A DNA stretch of 64,000 bases from Roseovarius nanhaiticus (lineage in GTDB: Bacteria > Pseudomonadota > Alphaproteobacteria > Rhodobacterales > Rhodobacteraceae): contig NZ_FTNV01000001.1 of assembly GCF_900156535.1 (NCBI RefSeq), positions 1,736,001 through 1,800,000 of the forward strand. The letters run 5' to 3'. Below are positions 1 through 10,086 of this stretch, one piece after another. Under the pieces are notes generated by a model. It had not been told where the DNA came from and did not search any database. It saw only the letters and a program-made list of their open reading frames with translations. Numbering within the stretch: the first letter of the stretch is position 1; the number at the start of each line of letters is the position of its first letter. A program made the position numbers and the translations under genes.

Positions 1-1026
1 GGCTTTATCACCGCGTCGATCAAGCAGGTGCGCGACACCAAGGTGGGCGACACCATCACCCATGACAAGGCGCCCTGCGCCACCCCGCTGCCGGGGTTCA
101 AACCTTCGGTCCCGGTGGTGTTTTGTGGCCTCTTCCCGGTGGATTCGTCCGAGTTCGAGGATCTGCGCAATGCGATCGAGAAGCTGGCGCTGAATGATGC
201 GAGCTTCACCTATGAAATGGAGACCTCGGCGGCGCTTGGCTTTGGCTTTCGCTGCGGGTTTCTGGGGCTTTTGCATCTCGAGGTCATTCGCGACCGGATT
301 GACCGCGAATACGGGATTGATCTGATCACGACCGCGCCGTCGGTCATCTACAATGTCTTCATGAAGGACGGTACGGATTTTCCGCTTCACAACCCGGCGG
401 ATATGCCCGATCTCAGCACGGTCGACCATGTCGAGGAGCCGCGCATCAAGGCGACTATCTTGGTGCCCGATGAATTCTTGGGTGACGTGCTGAAGCTCTG
501 CCAGGACCGGCGCGGCATCCAGCAGGATCTGACCTATGCGGGCGCGCGGGCGATGGTGGTCTATGATCTGCCGCTGAACGAGGTGGTCTTCGACTTCTAC
601 GACCGGTTGAAATCGGTGACCAAGGGTTATGCCAGCTTCGACTATCAGATCATTGGCTATCGCACGGATAACTTGGTGAAAATGTCGATCCTCGTGAATG
701 ACGAGCCAGTTGATGCGCTGAGCATGATGGTGCACCGCGACCGTGCCGAGATGCGTGGCCGCGCGATGGTCGAGAAGCTCAAGGATCTGATCCCGCGCCA
801 CATGTTCAAGATCCCGATTCAGGCTGCCATCGGCGGCAAGGTGATCGCGCGTGAGACGCTGAGCGCGATGCGCAAGGACGTGACGGCCAAATGCTATGGC
901 GGCGACGCGACCCGGAAAAAGAAGCTGCTGGAAAAGCAGAAGGCCGGCAAGAAGAAGATGCGCCAATTCGGCAAGGTGGACATCCCTCAAGAGGCGTTCA
1001 TCTCGGCCCTCAAGATGGATAGCTGA
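1..1026 (+). CDS. lepA: Elongation factor 4 (LepA), 3' part
   Basis: The reading frame is open from the first base of the window, so the gene begins upstream; 341 C-terminal residues of a protein normally about 600 long are present. LepA is a ribosome-associated translational GTPase. The GTPase domain is outside the window. What remains covers the end of domain II, the EF-G-like domains with the motif [16 protein letters not shown], and the LepA-specific basic C-terminal domain ending in [15 protein letters not shown] and [11 protein letters not shown]. The C-terminus looks intact. Assignment is by recognition of these conserved segments. Confidence 0.96.
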   Translation, partial: GFITASIKQVRDTKVGDTITHDKAPCATPLPGFKPSVPVVFCGLFPVDSSEFEDLRNAIEKLALNDASFTYEMETSAALGFGFRCGFLGLLHLEVIRDRIDREYGIDLITTAPSVIYNVFMKDGTDFPLHNPADMPDLSTVDHVEEPRIKATILVPDEFLGDVLKLCQDRRGIQQDLTYAGARAMVVYDLPLNEVVFDFYDRLKSVTKGYASFDYQIIGYRTDNLVKMSILVNDEPVDALSMMVHRDRAEMRGRAMVEKLKDLIPRHMFKIPIQAAIGGKVIARETLSAMRKDVTAKCYGGDATRKKKLLEKQKAGKKKMRQFGKVDIPQEAFISALKMDS

Positions 1027-1032
1027 GCGCGA

Positions 1033-1467
1033 TCAGGCGACCAGCATTTCGGACGCAGAGCGGTCCCGCACCGTCGAGTGCGTCCACGCCTCGGGGGTGC
1101 GGCACATGCCCGCCAAAACGGGGGCGTAATGACAATGATCTATTCTCTCGCGGATGGTCTTCGCGCCCACCAGCTGCTGCGCAGTAAGGCCCGGTAGAAG
1201 GCTGCACATCAGCGGCACGGGTCGGGAACGGTGCCACAGACGAGCAGGGCGGTAGCGCGTCACGCCGGACCACGCGGCGCAAGCGATGACCGCCATGAGA
1301 CGATCTGGCAAGACGGCCATCGCATCCACCGTGATCCGATCATCGCCCACCTCGGCGGCTATGGCGCGGCACATCACGTGGCGCCAATGTGCCAAAGGCA
1401 AGCTGGCCCCGCCCAGTGGCGCGGTGACGAAGTAACGGTGCGTCGAATCGTGTGTGACAGTGCTCAT
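1033..1467 (-). pseudogene. Decayed REP-associated tyrosine transposase-like (RAYT/Y1) protein
   Basis: A 144-residue frame whose outline follows RAYT (IS200-like, TnpA_REP) proteins: an N-terminal YFVTAPL strand, VLPDRLM at residues 52-58 where the family has a VLPDHLH-type metal-binding HxH, and D-H-C-H-Y-A-P-V-L-A-G at 110-120 followed by W-T-H-S-T, where the family has the Y-x-H-x-NPV-x-x-G and W-x-x-SS tail. Both motif histidines are replaced, the expected catalytic Tyr is His, and the middle is short. It is therefore probably inactive or repurposed. The frame stays open far upstream; ATG at 1467 or 1491 are the plausible starts. The family call rests on remembered motif order. Confidence 0.5.
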
Positions 1468-1524
1468 GCCCCGGTTTTGCACGCAAACCATTAATCGCAC
1501 GTTGATCCGTCCCTCGCGCATAAC

Positions 1525-1555
1525 AAAAAGGCCGCCGAGTGAGGGACGGCCTTTT
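1525..1555 (-). terminator. Intrinsic terminator after the entericidin-like gene
   Basis: A 9-bp perfect stem (AAAAGGCCG at 1526-1534 with CGGCCTTTT at 1547-1555) encloses a 12-nt loop. On the minus strand the stem ends in a T tract, just past the entericidin-like stop codon. Confidence 0.75.
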
Positions 1556-1574
1556 GCAATGCTGTGGCTTGGAA

Positions 1575-1706
1575 TTAATTGGCTTCGGCTTCGGCTTCGG
1601 CTTCGATCGCTTCGCCGGTATTTTCGACATCCTGGCCGAACCCGGCGACTGTGTTGCAACCGGCAAGTGCGGCGATTGTGGCGAGAGCGAAAAGAACCTT
1701 GGGCAT
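1575..1706 (-). CDS. Entericidin-like small lipoprotein
   Basis: Encodes 43 residues. A hydrophobic signal with a lipobox (ALAGC, Cys17) is followed by C-N-T-V-x-G-F-G-Q-D and G-E-A-I, the pattern of the EcnA/EcnB family of tiny membrane lipoproteins. The start at 1706 is set by AGGAGA at good spacing; longer in-frame starts upstream lack this. The C-terminus is an acidic EAEAEAEAN tail encoded by four tandem GGCTTC hexamers (minus strand). In enteric bacteria entericidins form a toxin/antidote pair; no second copy is seen here, so a toxic role is not implied. Confidence 0.8.
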   Translation of the reverse strand: MPKVLFALATIAALAGCNTVAGFGQDVENTGEAIEAEAEAEAN

Positions 1707-1854
1707 CGGAAGTCTCCTGTGGGTTGGATATTGCTGAAGTAACGTGCCGCACCCAGCAAGGTTCCGGTTTGAAAACATGATATGAATCAAAGCGCGTGTA
1801 AGCGCCTGCATGCATGGTCATCGCGAAACGGGGCCGTGCGAAAGGAGATCCGCC

Positions 1855-2055
1855 ATGTTCATGCTCGCAAGTTTTCTCAACATCATCATTGGAACGTCCA
1901 TGGCCGGGATTGGTGTCATCATCGCATTGGTGGCGGGCTATGACGGCACGGCCGGCGTTGTCACAGGGGCCGCCGCGGGCTTTGTGCTTAGCCTGCCTGT
2001 GACATGGTTGGTTTTGCGCCAACTCATGAAACTGGGCGCCGTCCAAAAAAATTGA
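1855..2055 (+). CDS. Small two-helix membrane protein, unknown function
   Basis: Encodes 66 residues starting at the ATG 7 nt after AAAGGAG. Two hydrophobic segments (about residues 5-28 and 34-56) are joined by a short AGYDG turn, and the C-terminus is basic. It resembles the roughly 60-residue Rhodobacteraceae proteins that circulate in databases under the misleading name CTP synthetase. It has no features of PyrG. Function is unknown. Confidence 0.7.
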   Translation: MFMLASFLNIIIGTSMAGIGVIIALVAGYDGTAGVVTGAAAGFVLSLPVTWLVLRQLMKLGAVQKN

Positions 2056-2141
2056 CAGTTTTCGGGGCTCGTATACCATGATTTGGGTATTGGCCGTGCT
2101 GACGAACAAGGTTACGGCCCGCTGGAAAAACGAGGGACAAG

Positions 2142-2432
2142 ATGCGTAACCTGATGACACTCACACTCGGCGTGGCGGCAGGTGCCGCGCTTTTTGCAGG
2201 CACCCCGGCGCAGGCCGAGGCCAAGATTTACGCCGTTCCCACGCACGAAAATTACTGCCCGGCGGGCCTACAGCCCATTACAATTTCGGGCGTTGTTTGC
2301 TGCGGCGTGCCGAACCAGCATCAGAGCTACGGTCAGATGATGAAGCATCCTGCGCCGCGCAAAGTTCATCACAAGCCGGTTAATTACAGCGCCCGCCCTG
2401 ATTGCCGCGAGGGCATCAAGGGCTGCTCTTAA
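2142..2432 (+). CDS. Secreted Cys-containing hypothetical protein
   Basis: Encodes 96 residues with a Sec signal peptide and probable cleavage after AQA (about residue 25). The mature part is small, with five cysteines at 39, 53, 54, 88 and 95 including a vicinal CC pair, and a His/Lys-rich stretch (PRKVHHKPV). Disulfide bonding in the periplasm is likely. No family is recognised. A good terminator follows directly, so it is probably a single-gene transcript. Confidence 0.7.
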   Translation: MRNLMTLTLGVAAGAALFAGTPAQAEAKIYAVPTHENYCPAGLQPITISGVVCCGVPNQHQSYGQMMKHPAPRKVHHKPVNYSARPDCREGIKGCS

Positions 2433-2459
2433 GAGCTTCTTTGCGGTCTACTGAGCTCA

Positions 2460-2486
2460 AGGGCGTGCCAAAAGCGCGCCCTTTTT
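2460..2486 (+). terminator. Intrinsic terminator after the secreted Cys protein
   Basis: A 9-bp stem, AGGGCGTGC with GCGCGCCCT including one G-U pair, encloses a short CAAAA-type loop and runs into TTTTT. Confidence 0.8.
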
Positions 2487-2525
2487 GTATTGATGCGCCG
2501 GGCACAAGATCTTGCCGCAACGCTT

Positions 2526-2568
2526 AAAATGTGAACCGCCCCCAAGCGGGCAGCTTAGTGGCGGTTCA
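2526..2568 (-). terminator. Probable terminator of the M23/bactofilin transcript
   Basis: A 9-bp perfect stem (TGAACCGCC at 2532-2540 and GGCGGTTCA at 2560-2568) is followed on the minus strand by ATTTTA, about 40 bp past the bactofilin stop. Confidence 0.6.
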
Positions 2569-2607
2569 AATGCTTAGCGCGACAGCGCCATGGTGCCCTG
2601 CGAGGGC

Positions 2608-3123
2608 TTAGCTTTGCTTCGGCTCGGCGGGCTTTGCCGCAGGCTCGGCGGTCTTGGCTTTGGGGTTGAGCGGATCGTCCTGACGCTGCACGGAGCCCTC
2701 GAAATGGGCACCGGATTCGATGGCGATCGTCTTGTGAATGATGTCGCCTTCGACACGGGCGGTCGAGGTCAGACGGACCTTCAGGCCGCGCACGCGGCCC
2801 ACGATACGGCCATTGATCACGACGTCGTCGGCGATAACCTCACCCTTGATCGTCGCTGTCTCGCCGATGGTCAGCAGGTGAGCGCGGATATCGCCCTCGA
2901 CCGTGCCTTCGACCTGGATGTCGCCGGTTGTCTTCATGTTTCCGGTGACATGCAGATCCGAGGACAGCACCGATGCGGGCGGCTTGGCCTTGGGCGCCGT
3001 AGACTTGTAGTCGCCTTGGGGCGCTGCGGGCTTCGGAGCGTCCTGCGGCTTGTCATGGCCTGCCGGCTTGGGCGCGTCTGCCTTTTGCGGGCTCGGGTCG
3101 TTGATTTTGCTTTTAGAAAACAT
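2608..3123 (-). CDS. Bactofilin (polymer-forming cytoskeletal protein)
   Basis: Encodes 171 residues. A Pro/Lys/Ala-rich disordered N-terminus (about 1-50) precedes the bactofilin beta-helix core (about 52-145), which shows the regular repeat DIQVEGTVEGDIRA, IKGEVIADDVVINGRIVGRV, and VEGDIIHKTIAIESGAHFEG. A Pro/Ala/Lys-rich tail follows. Bactofilins polymerise without nucleotide and act as membrane-attached scaffolds. The start codon overlaps the end of the M23 peptidase gene by 11 bp, so the two are translationally coupled. In other alphaproteobacteria bactofilins recruit M23 enzymes to remodel peptidoglycan, and the same partnership is inferred here. Confidence 0.93.
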   Translation of the reverse strand: MFSKSKINDPSPQKADAPKPAGHDKPQDAPKPAAPQGDYKSTAPKAKPPASVLSSDLHVTGNMKTTGDIQVEGTVEGDIRAHLLTIGETATIKGEVIADDVVINGRIVGRVRGLKVRLTSTARVEGDIIHKTIAIESGAHFEGSVQRQDDPLNPKAKTAEPAAKPAEPKQS

Positions 3124-4432
3124 CTCTCGCAGCCTTGATATAAGTCATTGGGTTGACGGGGTTTCCGTTGACGCGGACCTCATAGTGTAGATGGGTGCCG
3201 GTCGACCGTCCAGAGTTTCCCATATCACCGATACGGTCCCCACGCGAGACCCTTTGGCCTTTGGTCACGCGGATTTTGGACTGGTGCGCATAGCGCGTCT
3301 CGATGCCGAATGCATGTTGGATCTTGACCAGCCGACCATAGCCCGAAAGCCAACCTGCATGGGTCACAACGCCATCGGCGGTGGCATAGATTGGCGTGCC
3401 GGTAGGCCCGGCCATGTCGGTCCCGGCATGCAAACGCCCCCAACGCTTGCCAAACCCCGAGGTGTAGCGGAAGGCCCCTTGGAGAGGCAGCGCAAAGGGC
3501 GCCTTCTCGGCAGCGATTCGGTAGAGGTTCAACCGATCCATCTGGTTCAGGATGCTGTTGGCGCGCGCGGCATCGGGTGACGGCGCTTCACCGCGGGTGG
3601 AAAAGCTCAGGGGCATCAGCGGGCCGCCCTGACCGGAATAACCCTTGCGCACGGTGCTGAGCATGTCATCGGTATCCATCCCGGCGGCGCGGAACATCTT
3701 GTCCAGCGGTTCGACCGAGATGGTCATCGCATCCTCGAGTTGGCGGAAAATCTGCTCGTTCTGGTCCTGCATCAGGCGGATCTGCTGCTGCATCTCGTCG
3801 GCCTGCAGCAGCGCGTCCTGTGCGTCGGCTGTGATCTTGTCGCGCTCCGCGGCGGTGTCGGCCAGCGCGGCTGTCAGAAAGTCGACCGGGCTGGAGCCGG
3901 TCTCGCTATCCTGGGCGAGCGGGCTGGCGGCGCCGGAATTGTCCAGTTGCGCGGTCAGCGTTTCGGCCTTGGCGCGCGCGGCGTCGCGATCCTGCATGGT
4001 GCGGCGCAGCGTGGACTGGATGACGCCGATTCCGGTTTCCATCTCGCGGCGGCGCGTCTCGGAGGCCAGAAGCTCGGACTGCATGACCGAGATCTGCTCG
4101 AGCGCGGAGTTGAAACGCTCCTGTGCCTCGCGTGCCTCGGCGGCGCGCTTGTCACGCTCCGCGCTCAGATCATTTAGTCGGCGTTCGTAGGTGCGCTGGT
4201 CGCGCTTGGCCTGCTCGCGGAAATTGCCGGATCCGATGCTGTCCATCAGAAGAATCGCGGTGGCGATGATGGCCCAGCCCACAATCAGCGTGACCCCGGT
4301 AAAGGCGATCAGCTGTGTCGCGGGCCGCAGCCGGATAAAGCGTGTGTCGTTGTCAGAGCGCAGGAAAACCCGGCGTTCTGGAAAATGGCGCTCAAGAAAA
4401 GCGTGCGTTGCGATTGCGATGCGTGTACGCAA
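3113..4432 (-). CDS. Membrane-anchored M23 (LytM) peptidase with coiled coil
   Basis: Encodes 439 residues. A short cytoplasmic N-terminus is followed by one transmembrane helix at about 38-63, a long Glu/Arg/Ala-rich coiled coil (about 78-250), and a C-terminal LytM domain from about 320. Zinc ligands are present: H335 and D339 (HAGTD), and H414 and H416 (HLH). The catalytic site is thus intact and the domain faces the periplasm. The predicted role is peptidoglycan endopeptidase, placed by the bactofilin encoded directly downstream with an 11-bp overlap. The architecture resembles the LmdC-type enzymes that work with BacA in stalked alphaproteobacteria; a role in cell shape is inferred. Confidence 0.9.
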   Translation of the reverse strand: MRTRIAIATHAFLERHFPERRVFLRSDNDTRFIRLRPATQLIAFTGVTLIVGWAIIATAILLMDSIGSGNFREQAKRDQRTYERRLNDLSAERDKRAAEAREAQERFNSALEQISVMQSELLASETRRREMETGIGVIQSTLRRTMQDRDAARAKAETLTAQLDNSGAASPLAQDSETGSSPVDFLTAALADTAAERDKITADAQDALLQADEMQQQIRLMQDQNEQIFRQLEDAMTISVEPLDKMFRAAGMDTDDMLSTVRKGYSGQGGPLMPLSFSTRGEAPSPDAARANSILNQMDRLNLYRIAAEKAPFALPLQGAFRYTSGFGKRWGRLHAGTDMAGPTGTPIYATADGVVTHAGWLSGYGRLVKIQHAFGIETRYAHQSKIRVTKGQRVSRGDRIGDMGNSGRSTGTHLHYEVRVNGNPVNPMTYIKAARDVF

Positions 4433-4777
4433 ATGTCCCGTCCCCGTTTGTCCTGTTCCGTCCCGTCGCTGGCCCGCATCGTTGTGGCCTGCGCGGCGCC
4501 TTGGACAGGTGCTTAGAGTCCGCTGCCGGATTGGGCAACTGTTTTACCGGCCAATAGGGCCAAATGGCGGCGTAACGCCCATAAACGGCAGATTATTGCC
4601 GATCTGCAACGGCTTGGGCGAAGATCTGCAAGTGGCCCCCTGCGCCCGGATGCCGCAGGGCAGGACGCGCTGAGACAGGTCGGGTTTATACGCTGTACTG
4701 CAATTCATTGCGGCAGATAACGGCAAACTGGCCATGCGGGGCGCGCCGATGTCTTGGCGCCCCGCATGGTCCGGCGC
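4433..4777. other. Intergenic region between the M23 gene and bcp
   Basis: A 345-bp stretch with no convincing gene; short frames here have no start signal or recognisable product. It should hold the promoter for the M23/bactofilin transcript (minus strand) and the 3' end of bcp, including a strong hairpin at 4732-4769. Confidence 0.6.
4732..4769 (-). terminator. Strong hairpin after bcp
   Basis: A perfect 13-bp inverted repeat (4732-4744 and 4757-4769) with a 12-nt loop lies 9 bp beyond the bcp stop. No T tract follows, so termination may need a factor, or the hairpin may protect the 3' end. Confidence 0.5.
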
Positions 4778-5239
4778 TTAGATACTGCGCGCGGCCTCCA
4801 GCACGTCTTCGGCATGGCCTGCCACCTTCACCTTGGGCCAGATACGCGCAATGGTTCCGTCCTTGGCGATCAGAAAGGTGCTGCGCTCGATCCCCATAAA
4901 GGTCTTGCCGTACATCTTCTTTTCCTGCCAGACGCCGTAGTCTTCGCAGGTACTGCCATGCTCGTCCGACGCGAGAGGGACGGTCAGCCCATGCTTGTCC
5001 GCGAATTTCGCATGTTTCGCGACGCTGTCTTTCGAGATGCCGATGACCTTGACGCCGGAGGCGTCGAACTCGGGCAGGAGGCTGGTAAAGGCCGTCGCTT
5101 CGGTCGTGCAGCCAGGCGTGTCGTCGCGTGGGTAAAAGAACAAAACGACGGGCGCGCCTTGCAGTGCGCTCAGCGTAATTTCGCCGCCGTCGCCCAAAGG
5201 CAGTGTAAAATCAGGCGCTTTATCAGAGATATCGGGCAT
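4778..5239 (-). CDS. bcp: Thioredoxin-dependent peroxiredoxin (Bcp/PrxQ type)
   Basis: Encodes 153 residues starting at MPDISDKAPDF, chosen because AAGGAT precedes it and because it matches the usual family N-terminus. It reduces hydroperoxides with thioredoxin as electron donor. The peroxidatic cysteine is C44 in DDTPGCTTEA. The resolving cysteine found five residues later in E. coli Bcp is absent, so resolution must use another Cys (the one in STCEDYG is a candidate) or an external thiol. The protein is divergently transcribed from the AsmA-like gene. Confidence 0.93.
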   Translation of the reverse strand: MPDISDKAPDFTLPLGDGGEITLSALQGAPVVLFFYPRDDTPGCTTEATAFTSLLPEFDASGVKVIGISKDSVAKHAKFADKHGLTVPLASDEHGSTCEDYGVWQEKKMYGKTFMGIERSTFLIAKDGTIARIWPKVKVAGHAEDVLEAARSI

Positions 5240-5376
5240 CGGTGATCCTTGGGGTTGCTTGTGTTCGTGATATATTAGCGTTGCGAAGGCCGAATGCAAA
5301 AGCGCGCAGGACGGGGACGCTGACTGGCCGGAGACGCGCCGAAGTCACCGCCCCGAACCCCGCCTCGAAGGATGAG

Positions 5377-8300
5377 ATGAGCAGTCACGACACCGATCAG
5401 TCTGCCTCTGCAGAGGGCCGCGCCCCCGAGCATGCTGGGCGCCGCCACCGACGGCGTCGTCGCCGGCGCAAGGCCGGGATTTGGTCGCTGTTGAGCGTCA
5501 TTTTTCTGGCCGGTGCCGGGACGCTTTATGCGCTGTCGTTTCTCGGCACGCCGATCACTCTCCCCGATTGGCTTCGGGGCCGGATCGTCGAGCGGATCAA
5601 TACGGACGCCGGCGATCTGCAGGTCGATCTGGATGAGATGGTCGTCGTGATCGAAGAGGGCTGGGTACCGCGCCTTGCCCTCAGAGGCGTGACATTGCGC
5701 GGCGCCGACCGGCGCGTAATCGCCCGCTTGGCCGAGCTGGGCGGGACATTGGCGATGCGCCCGCTTTTGTCGGGCGAACTCCGGCCCTCGCAAATCCGCC
5801 TGTCGGGGCTGCAGGTCAATCTGCGCCGCAACGACAGTGGCGAGGTTGGGGTGCAGCTGGGCGGTATCGCGGCCGCGCCGCGGGCCGCGCAGACGGCAGG
5901 CGGCGCGGGCGGCGCTCCGGCCGCGATGCGCGATCCCGGCGCGCTGATCGCCGAGATCGACGGCGCGCTCGCGCGGCCAGCCATGGCCGCCTTGCGCGGC
6001 ATCTATGCCGATAACATGACGCTGCGCTACGAGGATGCGCGCACCGGGCGCGCCTGGACCATCGACGGTGGTCAGGTCGAGGCGACGCGCCAGAGCGGCA
6101 TGCTGCGCGTGCGTGCCAATTTCGCCCTTCTGGGCGCACGCGCCTATCCCAGCACGCTGGAGTTCAGCATCGCCAGCCGGATCGGCAGCCGTGCGGCGCA
6201 ATTGGCGCTCAACTTCTCGGACCTTCCTGCGGGCGATCTGGCGATGCAATCGCCGGCGCTGACATGGCTCGATGCGCTCGATGCGCCCATATCGGGCGCG
6301 TTGCGTGCGCGGCTGGACGGGGCGGGCGATCTGGGCCCGCTCAACGCTAGCCTGCAGATCGGCAAGGGCGCGCTGCGGCCCACGGCGGGCACGACGCCGA
6401 TCGCCTTCGACAAGGCGGGCAGCTATTTCACCTATGATCCAAAGGCGCAGACCATCGCCTTCGAGGCCGTCACGGTCGAGAGCAAATGGGTCACCGCACG
6501 GGCCGAGGGGACCGCGCATATGATCGGCGGGCAAAATGGCTGGCCGGATGAGCTGCAGGCACAGCTGCGCGTCACCGACATCGTCGCCGATCCCGCCGAT
6601 CTCTACGACACGCCCATCGCGCTGGACAGTGCCGCGCTGGATATGCGGCTACGGCTTGCGCCCTTTCATCTGACCATCGGGCAACTGAGCCTATCGGATC
6701 AGGGCCGCCATTTGGTGTTGAATGGCGATCTGCGGGGGCAGGAGGATGGCTGGAACCTTGCGCTCGACGGGCGCATGGACGGGATCGACAAGGACCGGCT
6801 GATGGCGCTCTGGCCAGAGGCGGCGGTGCCCAACACCCGGTCCTGGGTGGACGAGAACGTCGCGCGCGCCGCGCTCAGCAATGTGCAATTGGCCGTGCGG
6901 TCCTTGCCCAAGCACCGCGCGGATGTCTTTCTCGGCTTTGATTTCGACCAAATGCAGGCGCGCTTCATGAAGCAGATGCCGCCCATCGAGAACATGAAAG
7001 GCAAAGCGCGGCTGCTGGACGGGCGTTTCGTCATCACCGCCGACGAGGGCACGATAGATCCGGGCGCGGGCGGGCGCATCGATATTGCGGGCACCAGCTT
7101 TGCCGTGCCCAACGTCAATAGAGAGGCGCCGCCCGCCGACGTGCGCCTGCGCACGCAAAGCACGATCACCGCCGCGCTTACGCTGCTGGACAACGAGCCA
7201 TTTCGTTTTCTGTCGAAGCAGGGCCGGCCTGCCACGCTGGCCGATGGGCGCGCGGCGATCGCGGCCGATCTTGGCTTTCCCCTGATCAAGGACGTCCAGA
7301 CCGAGGATGTCGCCTATGACGTCACCGGCATTCTGGAGGATGTATCCAGCGAGGTGCTGGTCCCCAACCGCACGCTTTCAGCCGAGCGTCTGGACCTGCG
7401 CGTCGGCCCAGACGGATTGCGCGTCGCGGGGCAGGGCCGACTGGGCGCGGTGCCGTTCGACGGTGCCTATACCGCCGATCTGGGGCCGGAGAGTGCGGGC
7501 AGCACGGTGGACGGCACCATCACGCTCAGCCAGGCATTTTCCGACGAGTTCGGAATCGGCCTTCCGCCGGGCAGCCTGACGGGCGGCGCCGAGGCCCGCG
7601 TGCGTGTCGATCTGCCGCCCGGCGCGGCGGGCGGAACCAGCGAGACGGGCGCCCCCTCAGGAAGCTTTACGCTCAACTCGAACCTTGCGGGGCTGGGCCT
7701 GTCGCTGAGCCAATTGAACTGGAGCCTGCCGCGCGCAGCGCAGGGCACATTGGAGGTGCGCGGGCAGCTGGGCGATCCCTTGCAGATCGAGGCGCTGACG
7801 CTGGACGCGCCGGGGCTGAGCGCCACCGGGCGCGTCGCGCTTGGCGCGGGCGGGCTACTGGACCGCGCAACCTTCAGCCGGGTCAGGGTCGGCGGCTGGC
7901 TCGATGCGCCGGTCACTCTGGTCGGGCGCGGGCGCGGCGCCGCACCTGGCGTCGAGGTCTCGGGGGGCGTGATCGATCTGCGCCGGGCCGATCTGGCGGG
8001 GGGCGGGGCCGGGCAGGGCGGGCCGATCGCGCTTTCGCTGGCGCGGTTGACCGTTTCGGACGGCATCGCGCTGGATGACTTTCGGGCACGGCTGAGTACG
8101 GCGGGCGGCCTCGACGGCACTTTCTCGGGGCGGGTCAACGGAGGCGCCGCCATCAATGGTCAGATCGTGCCGCAAAACGGGCGCAGCGCGTTTCGCATCG
8201 TCACCGCCGATGCGGGCGGCGTCCTTGGCTCGGCGGGCCTGCTGAAACAGGCGCGCGGCGGCGAGATGGAGCTGATCATGACACCCGCGGGCGCGCCCGG

Positions 8301-8874
8301 CACCTATGAGGGCCGGCTGAGCGGCGGGGACATCTGGCTGACCGAGGCACCCGCGCTGGCCGAACTTCTGAGCGCGCTCAGCGTCGTCGGCTTGCTAGAG
8401 CAAATGTCAGGGAGTGGCATCCATTTTTCGGATGTCGACGCGCGCTTCCGGCTGGGGCCCGAGAGGTTGACGGTCTATTCCAGCAGCGCTGTCGGTGCGT
8501 CGATGGGCATCTCGATGGACGGCTATTACTACCCCGGCTCAAAGCGGATGGACATGCAGGGCGTCGTGTCGCCGCTTTATATCGTGAACGCCATCGGCGG
8601 CATGTTCACGCGGCAGGGCGAGGGGCTGGTGGGTGTCAATTACACGCTGACCGGGGCGGCGACCGACCCCACCGTTTCGGTCAATCCGCTCTCGCTGTTG
8701 ACACCCGGCATGTTCCGCGAGATTTTCCGCCGCCAGCCGCCCGAACGGCGCGCGCCAGAGGCTTCGCGTCCTGCGCAATCGGACGGGGGGGAGGAAGGCG
8801 GGACTGCCGCCGCGCCGCCCTCGGCGCCGCGCGAGATCAATCCCGGCAGACGCGGCGGGATCAACAGCCGCTGA
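5377..8874 (+). CDS. Large AsmA/YhdP-like inner-membrane protein
   Basis: Encodes 1165 residues. The start at 5377 follows AAGGA at a 4-nt spacing; a longer frame from 5242 has no such signal. A disordered N-terminus with an Arg run ([10 protein letters not shown]) precedes one transmembrane helix at about 34-54. The rest is a very long periplasmic beta-rich region of the DUF3971/AsmA-like kind, with recurrent strands such as [15 protein letters not shown], and a C-terminal AsmA-like domain containing [35 protein letters not shown]. Such proteins are thought to form hydrophobic grooves that move phospholipids between membranes. The tail is Pro/Arg rich. queA follows by 31 bp. Confidence 0.82.
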   Translation: MSSHDTDQSASAEGRAPEHAGRRHRRRRRRRKAGIWSLLSVIFLAGAGTLYALSFLGTPITLPDWLRGRIVERINTDAGDLQVDLDEMVVVIEEGWVPRLALRGVTLRGADRRVIARLAELGGTLAMRPLLSGELRPSQIRLSGLQVNLRRNDSGEVGVQLGGIAAAPRAAQTAGGAGGAPAAMRDPGALIAEIDGALARPAMAALRGIYADNMTLRYEDARTGRAWTIDGGQVEATRQSGMLRVRANFALLGARAYPSTLEFSIASRIGSRAAQLALNFSDLPAGDLAMQSPALTWLDALDAPISGALRARLDGAGDLGPLNASLQIGKGALRPTAGTTPIAFDKAGSYFTYDPKAQTIAFEAVTVESKWVTARAEGTAHMIGGQNGWPDELQAQLRVTDIVADPADLYDTPIALDSAALDMRLRLAPFHLTIGQLSLSDQGRHLVLNGDLRGQEDGWNLALDGRMDGIDKDRLMALWPEAAVPNTRSWVDENVARAALSNVQLAVRSLPKHRADVFLGFDFDQMQARFMKQMPPIENMKGKARLLDGRFVITADEGTIDPGAGGRIDIAGTSFAVPNVNREAPPADVRLRTQSTITAALTLLDNEPFRFLSKQGRPATLADGRAAIAADLGFPLIKDVQTEDVAYDVTGILEDVSSEVLVPNRTLSAERLDLRVGPDGLRVAGQGRLGAVPFDGAYTADLGPESAGSTVDGTITLSQAFSDEFGIGLPPGSLTGGAEARVRVDLPPGAAGGTSETGAPSGSFTLNSNLAGLGLSLSQLNWSLPRAAQGTLEVRGQLGDPLQIEALTLDAPGLSATGRVALGAGGLLDRATFSRVRVGGWLDAPVTLVGRGRGAAPGVEVSGGVIDLRRADLAGGGAGQGGPIALSLARLTVSDGIALDDFRARLSTAGGLDGTFSGRVNGGAAINGQIVPQNGRSAFRIVTADAGGVLGSAGLLKQARGGEMELIMTPAGAPGTYEGRLSGGDIWLTEAPALAELLSALSVVGLLEQMSGSGIHFSDVDARFRLGPERLTVYSSSAVGASMGISMDGYYYPGSKRMDMQGVVSPLYIVNAIGGMFTRQGEGLVGVNYTLTGAATDPTVSVNPLSLLTPGMFREIFRRQPPERRAPEASRPAQSDGGEEGGTAAAPPSAPREINPGRRGGINSR

Positions 8875-8905
8875 GCGCGGCGCCAGACACCACCGGGGCC
8901 GCAAG

Positions 8906-9958
8906 ATGCAGCTGAGCGATTTCGATTACCACCTGCCCGAAGACCTGATCGCCGTGCGCCCCGTGCGCCCGCGCAGCGCCGCGCGCCTTCTGGTGGCGTC
9001 GGGCGATGATCTGAGCGATGCCCATGTCGGCGATTTGCCGGAGTGGCTGCGGCCGGGCGATCGGCTGATCCTGAACGACACGCGCGTCATTCCGGCGCGG
9101 CTCTCCGGTCTGCGACGCCGCAGCGGAGCACAGGGCGACACGGAGGCGCGTATCGAAGTGACTCTTCTGGAGCCGCGCAGCGATGGCGCCTGGAGCGCGC
9201 TGATAAAACCGCTGAAGAAGCTGCGCGAGGGCGAGGTTGTCACCTTCTCGGAGCAGTTCAGCGCGACGCTGATCGCCAAGGAGGACGGGCAGGGCGCGCT
9301 GGAATTCAACCTGACCGGCGATGATTTCGACGCAGCGCTGGCAGAGGCGGGCGCGATGCCGCTGCCGCCCTATATTGCCGCACGCCGCGCCGCCGATGCT
9401 GCTGACAAGGACGACTACCAGACGGTTTGGGCGCGCCACGCGGGCGCCGTCGCGGCGCCCACCGCATCGCTGCATTTCGATGCACCGCTGCTGGACGCGC
9501 TTGGCGCGCGGGGTGTCGCGTTTACCCATGTCACGCTGCATGTCGGCGCGGGCACCTTCCTGCCCGTCAAGGTCGAGGATGTGACCACGCACAAGATGCA
9601 TGCCGAATGGGGTGAGGTGACGGGCAAGGCCGCTGCCGAGATCGCGGCGACCCGCGCGGCGGGCGGGCGCATCATTCCCGTAGGCACCACCGCCCTGCGC
9701 CTGATCGAAAGCGCCGCCCGCGCCACCGGCGCCATTCAACCCTGGCAGGGCGAGACAGATATCTTCATCTATCCCGGTTTCGAATTTCGCGTGACGGATG
9801 CGCTGATGACCAATTTCCATCTGCCAAAATCGACGCTGATGATGCTGGTCTCGGCGCTGATGGGCCAGGACGCGGTGCGGCGGATCTACGCCCATGCCGT
9901 CGACAACCGCTACAGGTTTTTCTCGTATGGCGACGCATCCCTGTTGATCCCGCGCTGA
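8906..9958 (+). CDS. queA: S-adenosylmethionine:tRNA ribosyltransferase-isomerase
   Basis: Encodes 350 residues, the normal length. QueA transfers and isomerises the ribosyl group of SAM onto preQ1 at position 34 of tRNA, giving epoxyqueuosine. Conserved segments: [24 protein letters not shown] at the N-terminus, [12 protein letters not shown], the core [28 protein letters not shown], and the C-terminal [19 protein letters not shown]. It is 31 bp after the AsmA-like gene and may be cotranscribed. No other queuosine gene is in the window. Confidence 0.97.
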   Translation: MQLSDFDYHLPEDLIAVRPVRPRSAARLLVASGDDLSDAHVGDLPEWLRPGDRLILNDTRVIPARLSGLRRRSGAQGDTEARIEVTLLEPRSDGAWSALIKPLKKLREGEVVTFSEQFSATLIAKEDGQGALEFNLTGDDFDAALAEAGAMPLPPYIAARRAADAADKDDYQTVWARHAGAVAAPTASLHFDAPLLDALGARGVAFTHVTLHVGAGTFLPVKVEDVTTHKMHAEWGEVTGKAAAEIAATRAAGGRIIPVGTTALRLIESAARATGAIQPWQGETDIFIYPGFEFRVTDALMTNFHLPKSTLMMLVSALMGQDAVRRIYAHAVDNRYRFFSYGDASLLIPR

Positions 9959-10086
9959 AACGCTGCCAAGGGCGGAGGCGAGTGATCCGCACGTCCCGGC
10001 CAGCGCCGCGGGCAAAACGCGGCGTGGCGGCCCCCCGCGGGCCGGGCACCTGAAGCCGGGGGCGGGATCCCCCAAGGAGAGACGCG

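Noticed and set aside
1855..2055. Annotation as CTP synthetase
   Set aside because: A 66-residue two-helix protein has no PyrG domain; the name is a database artefact.
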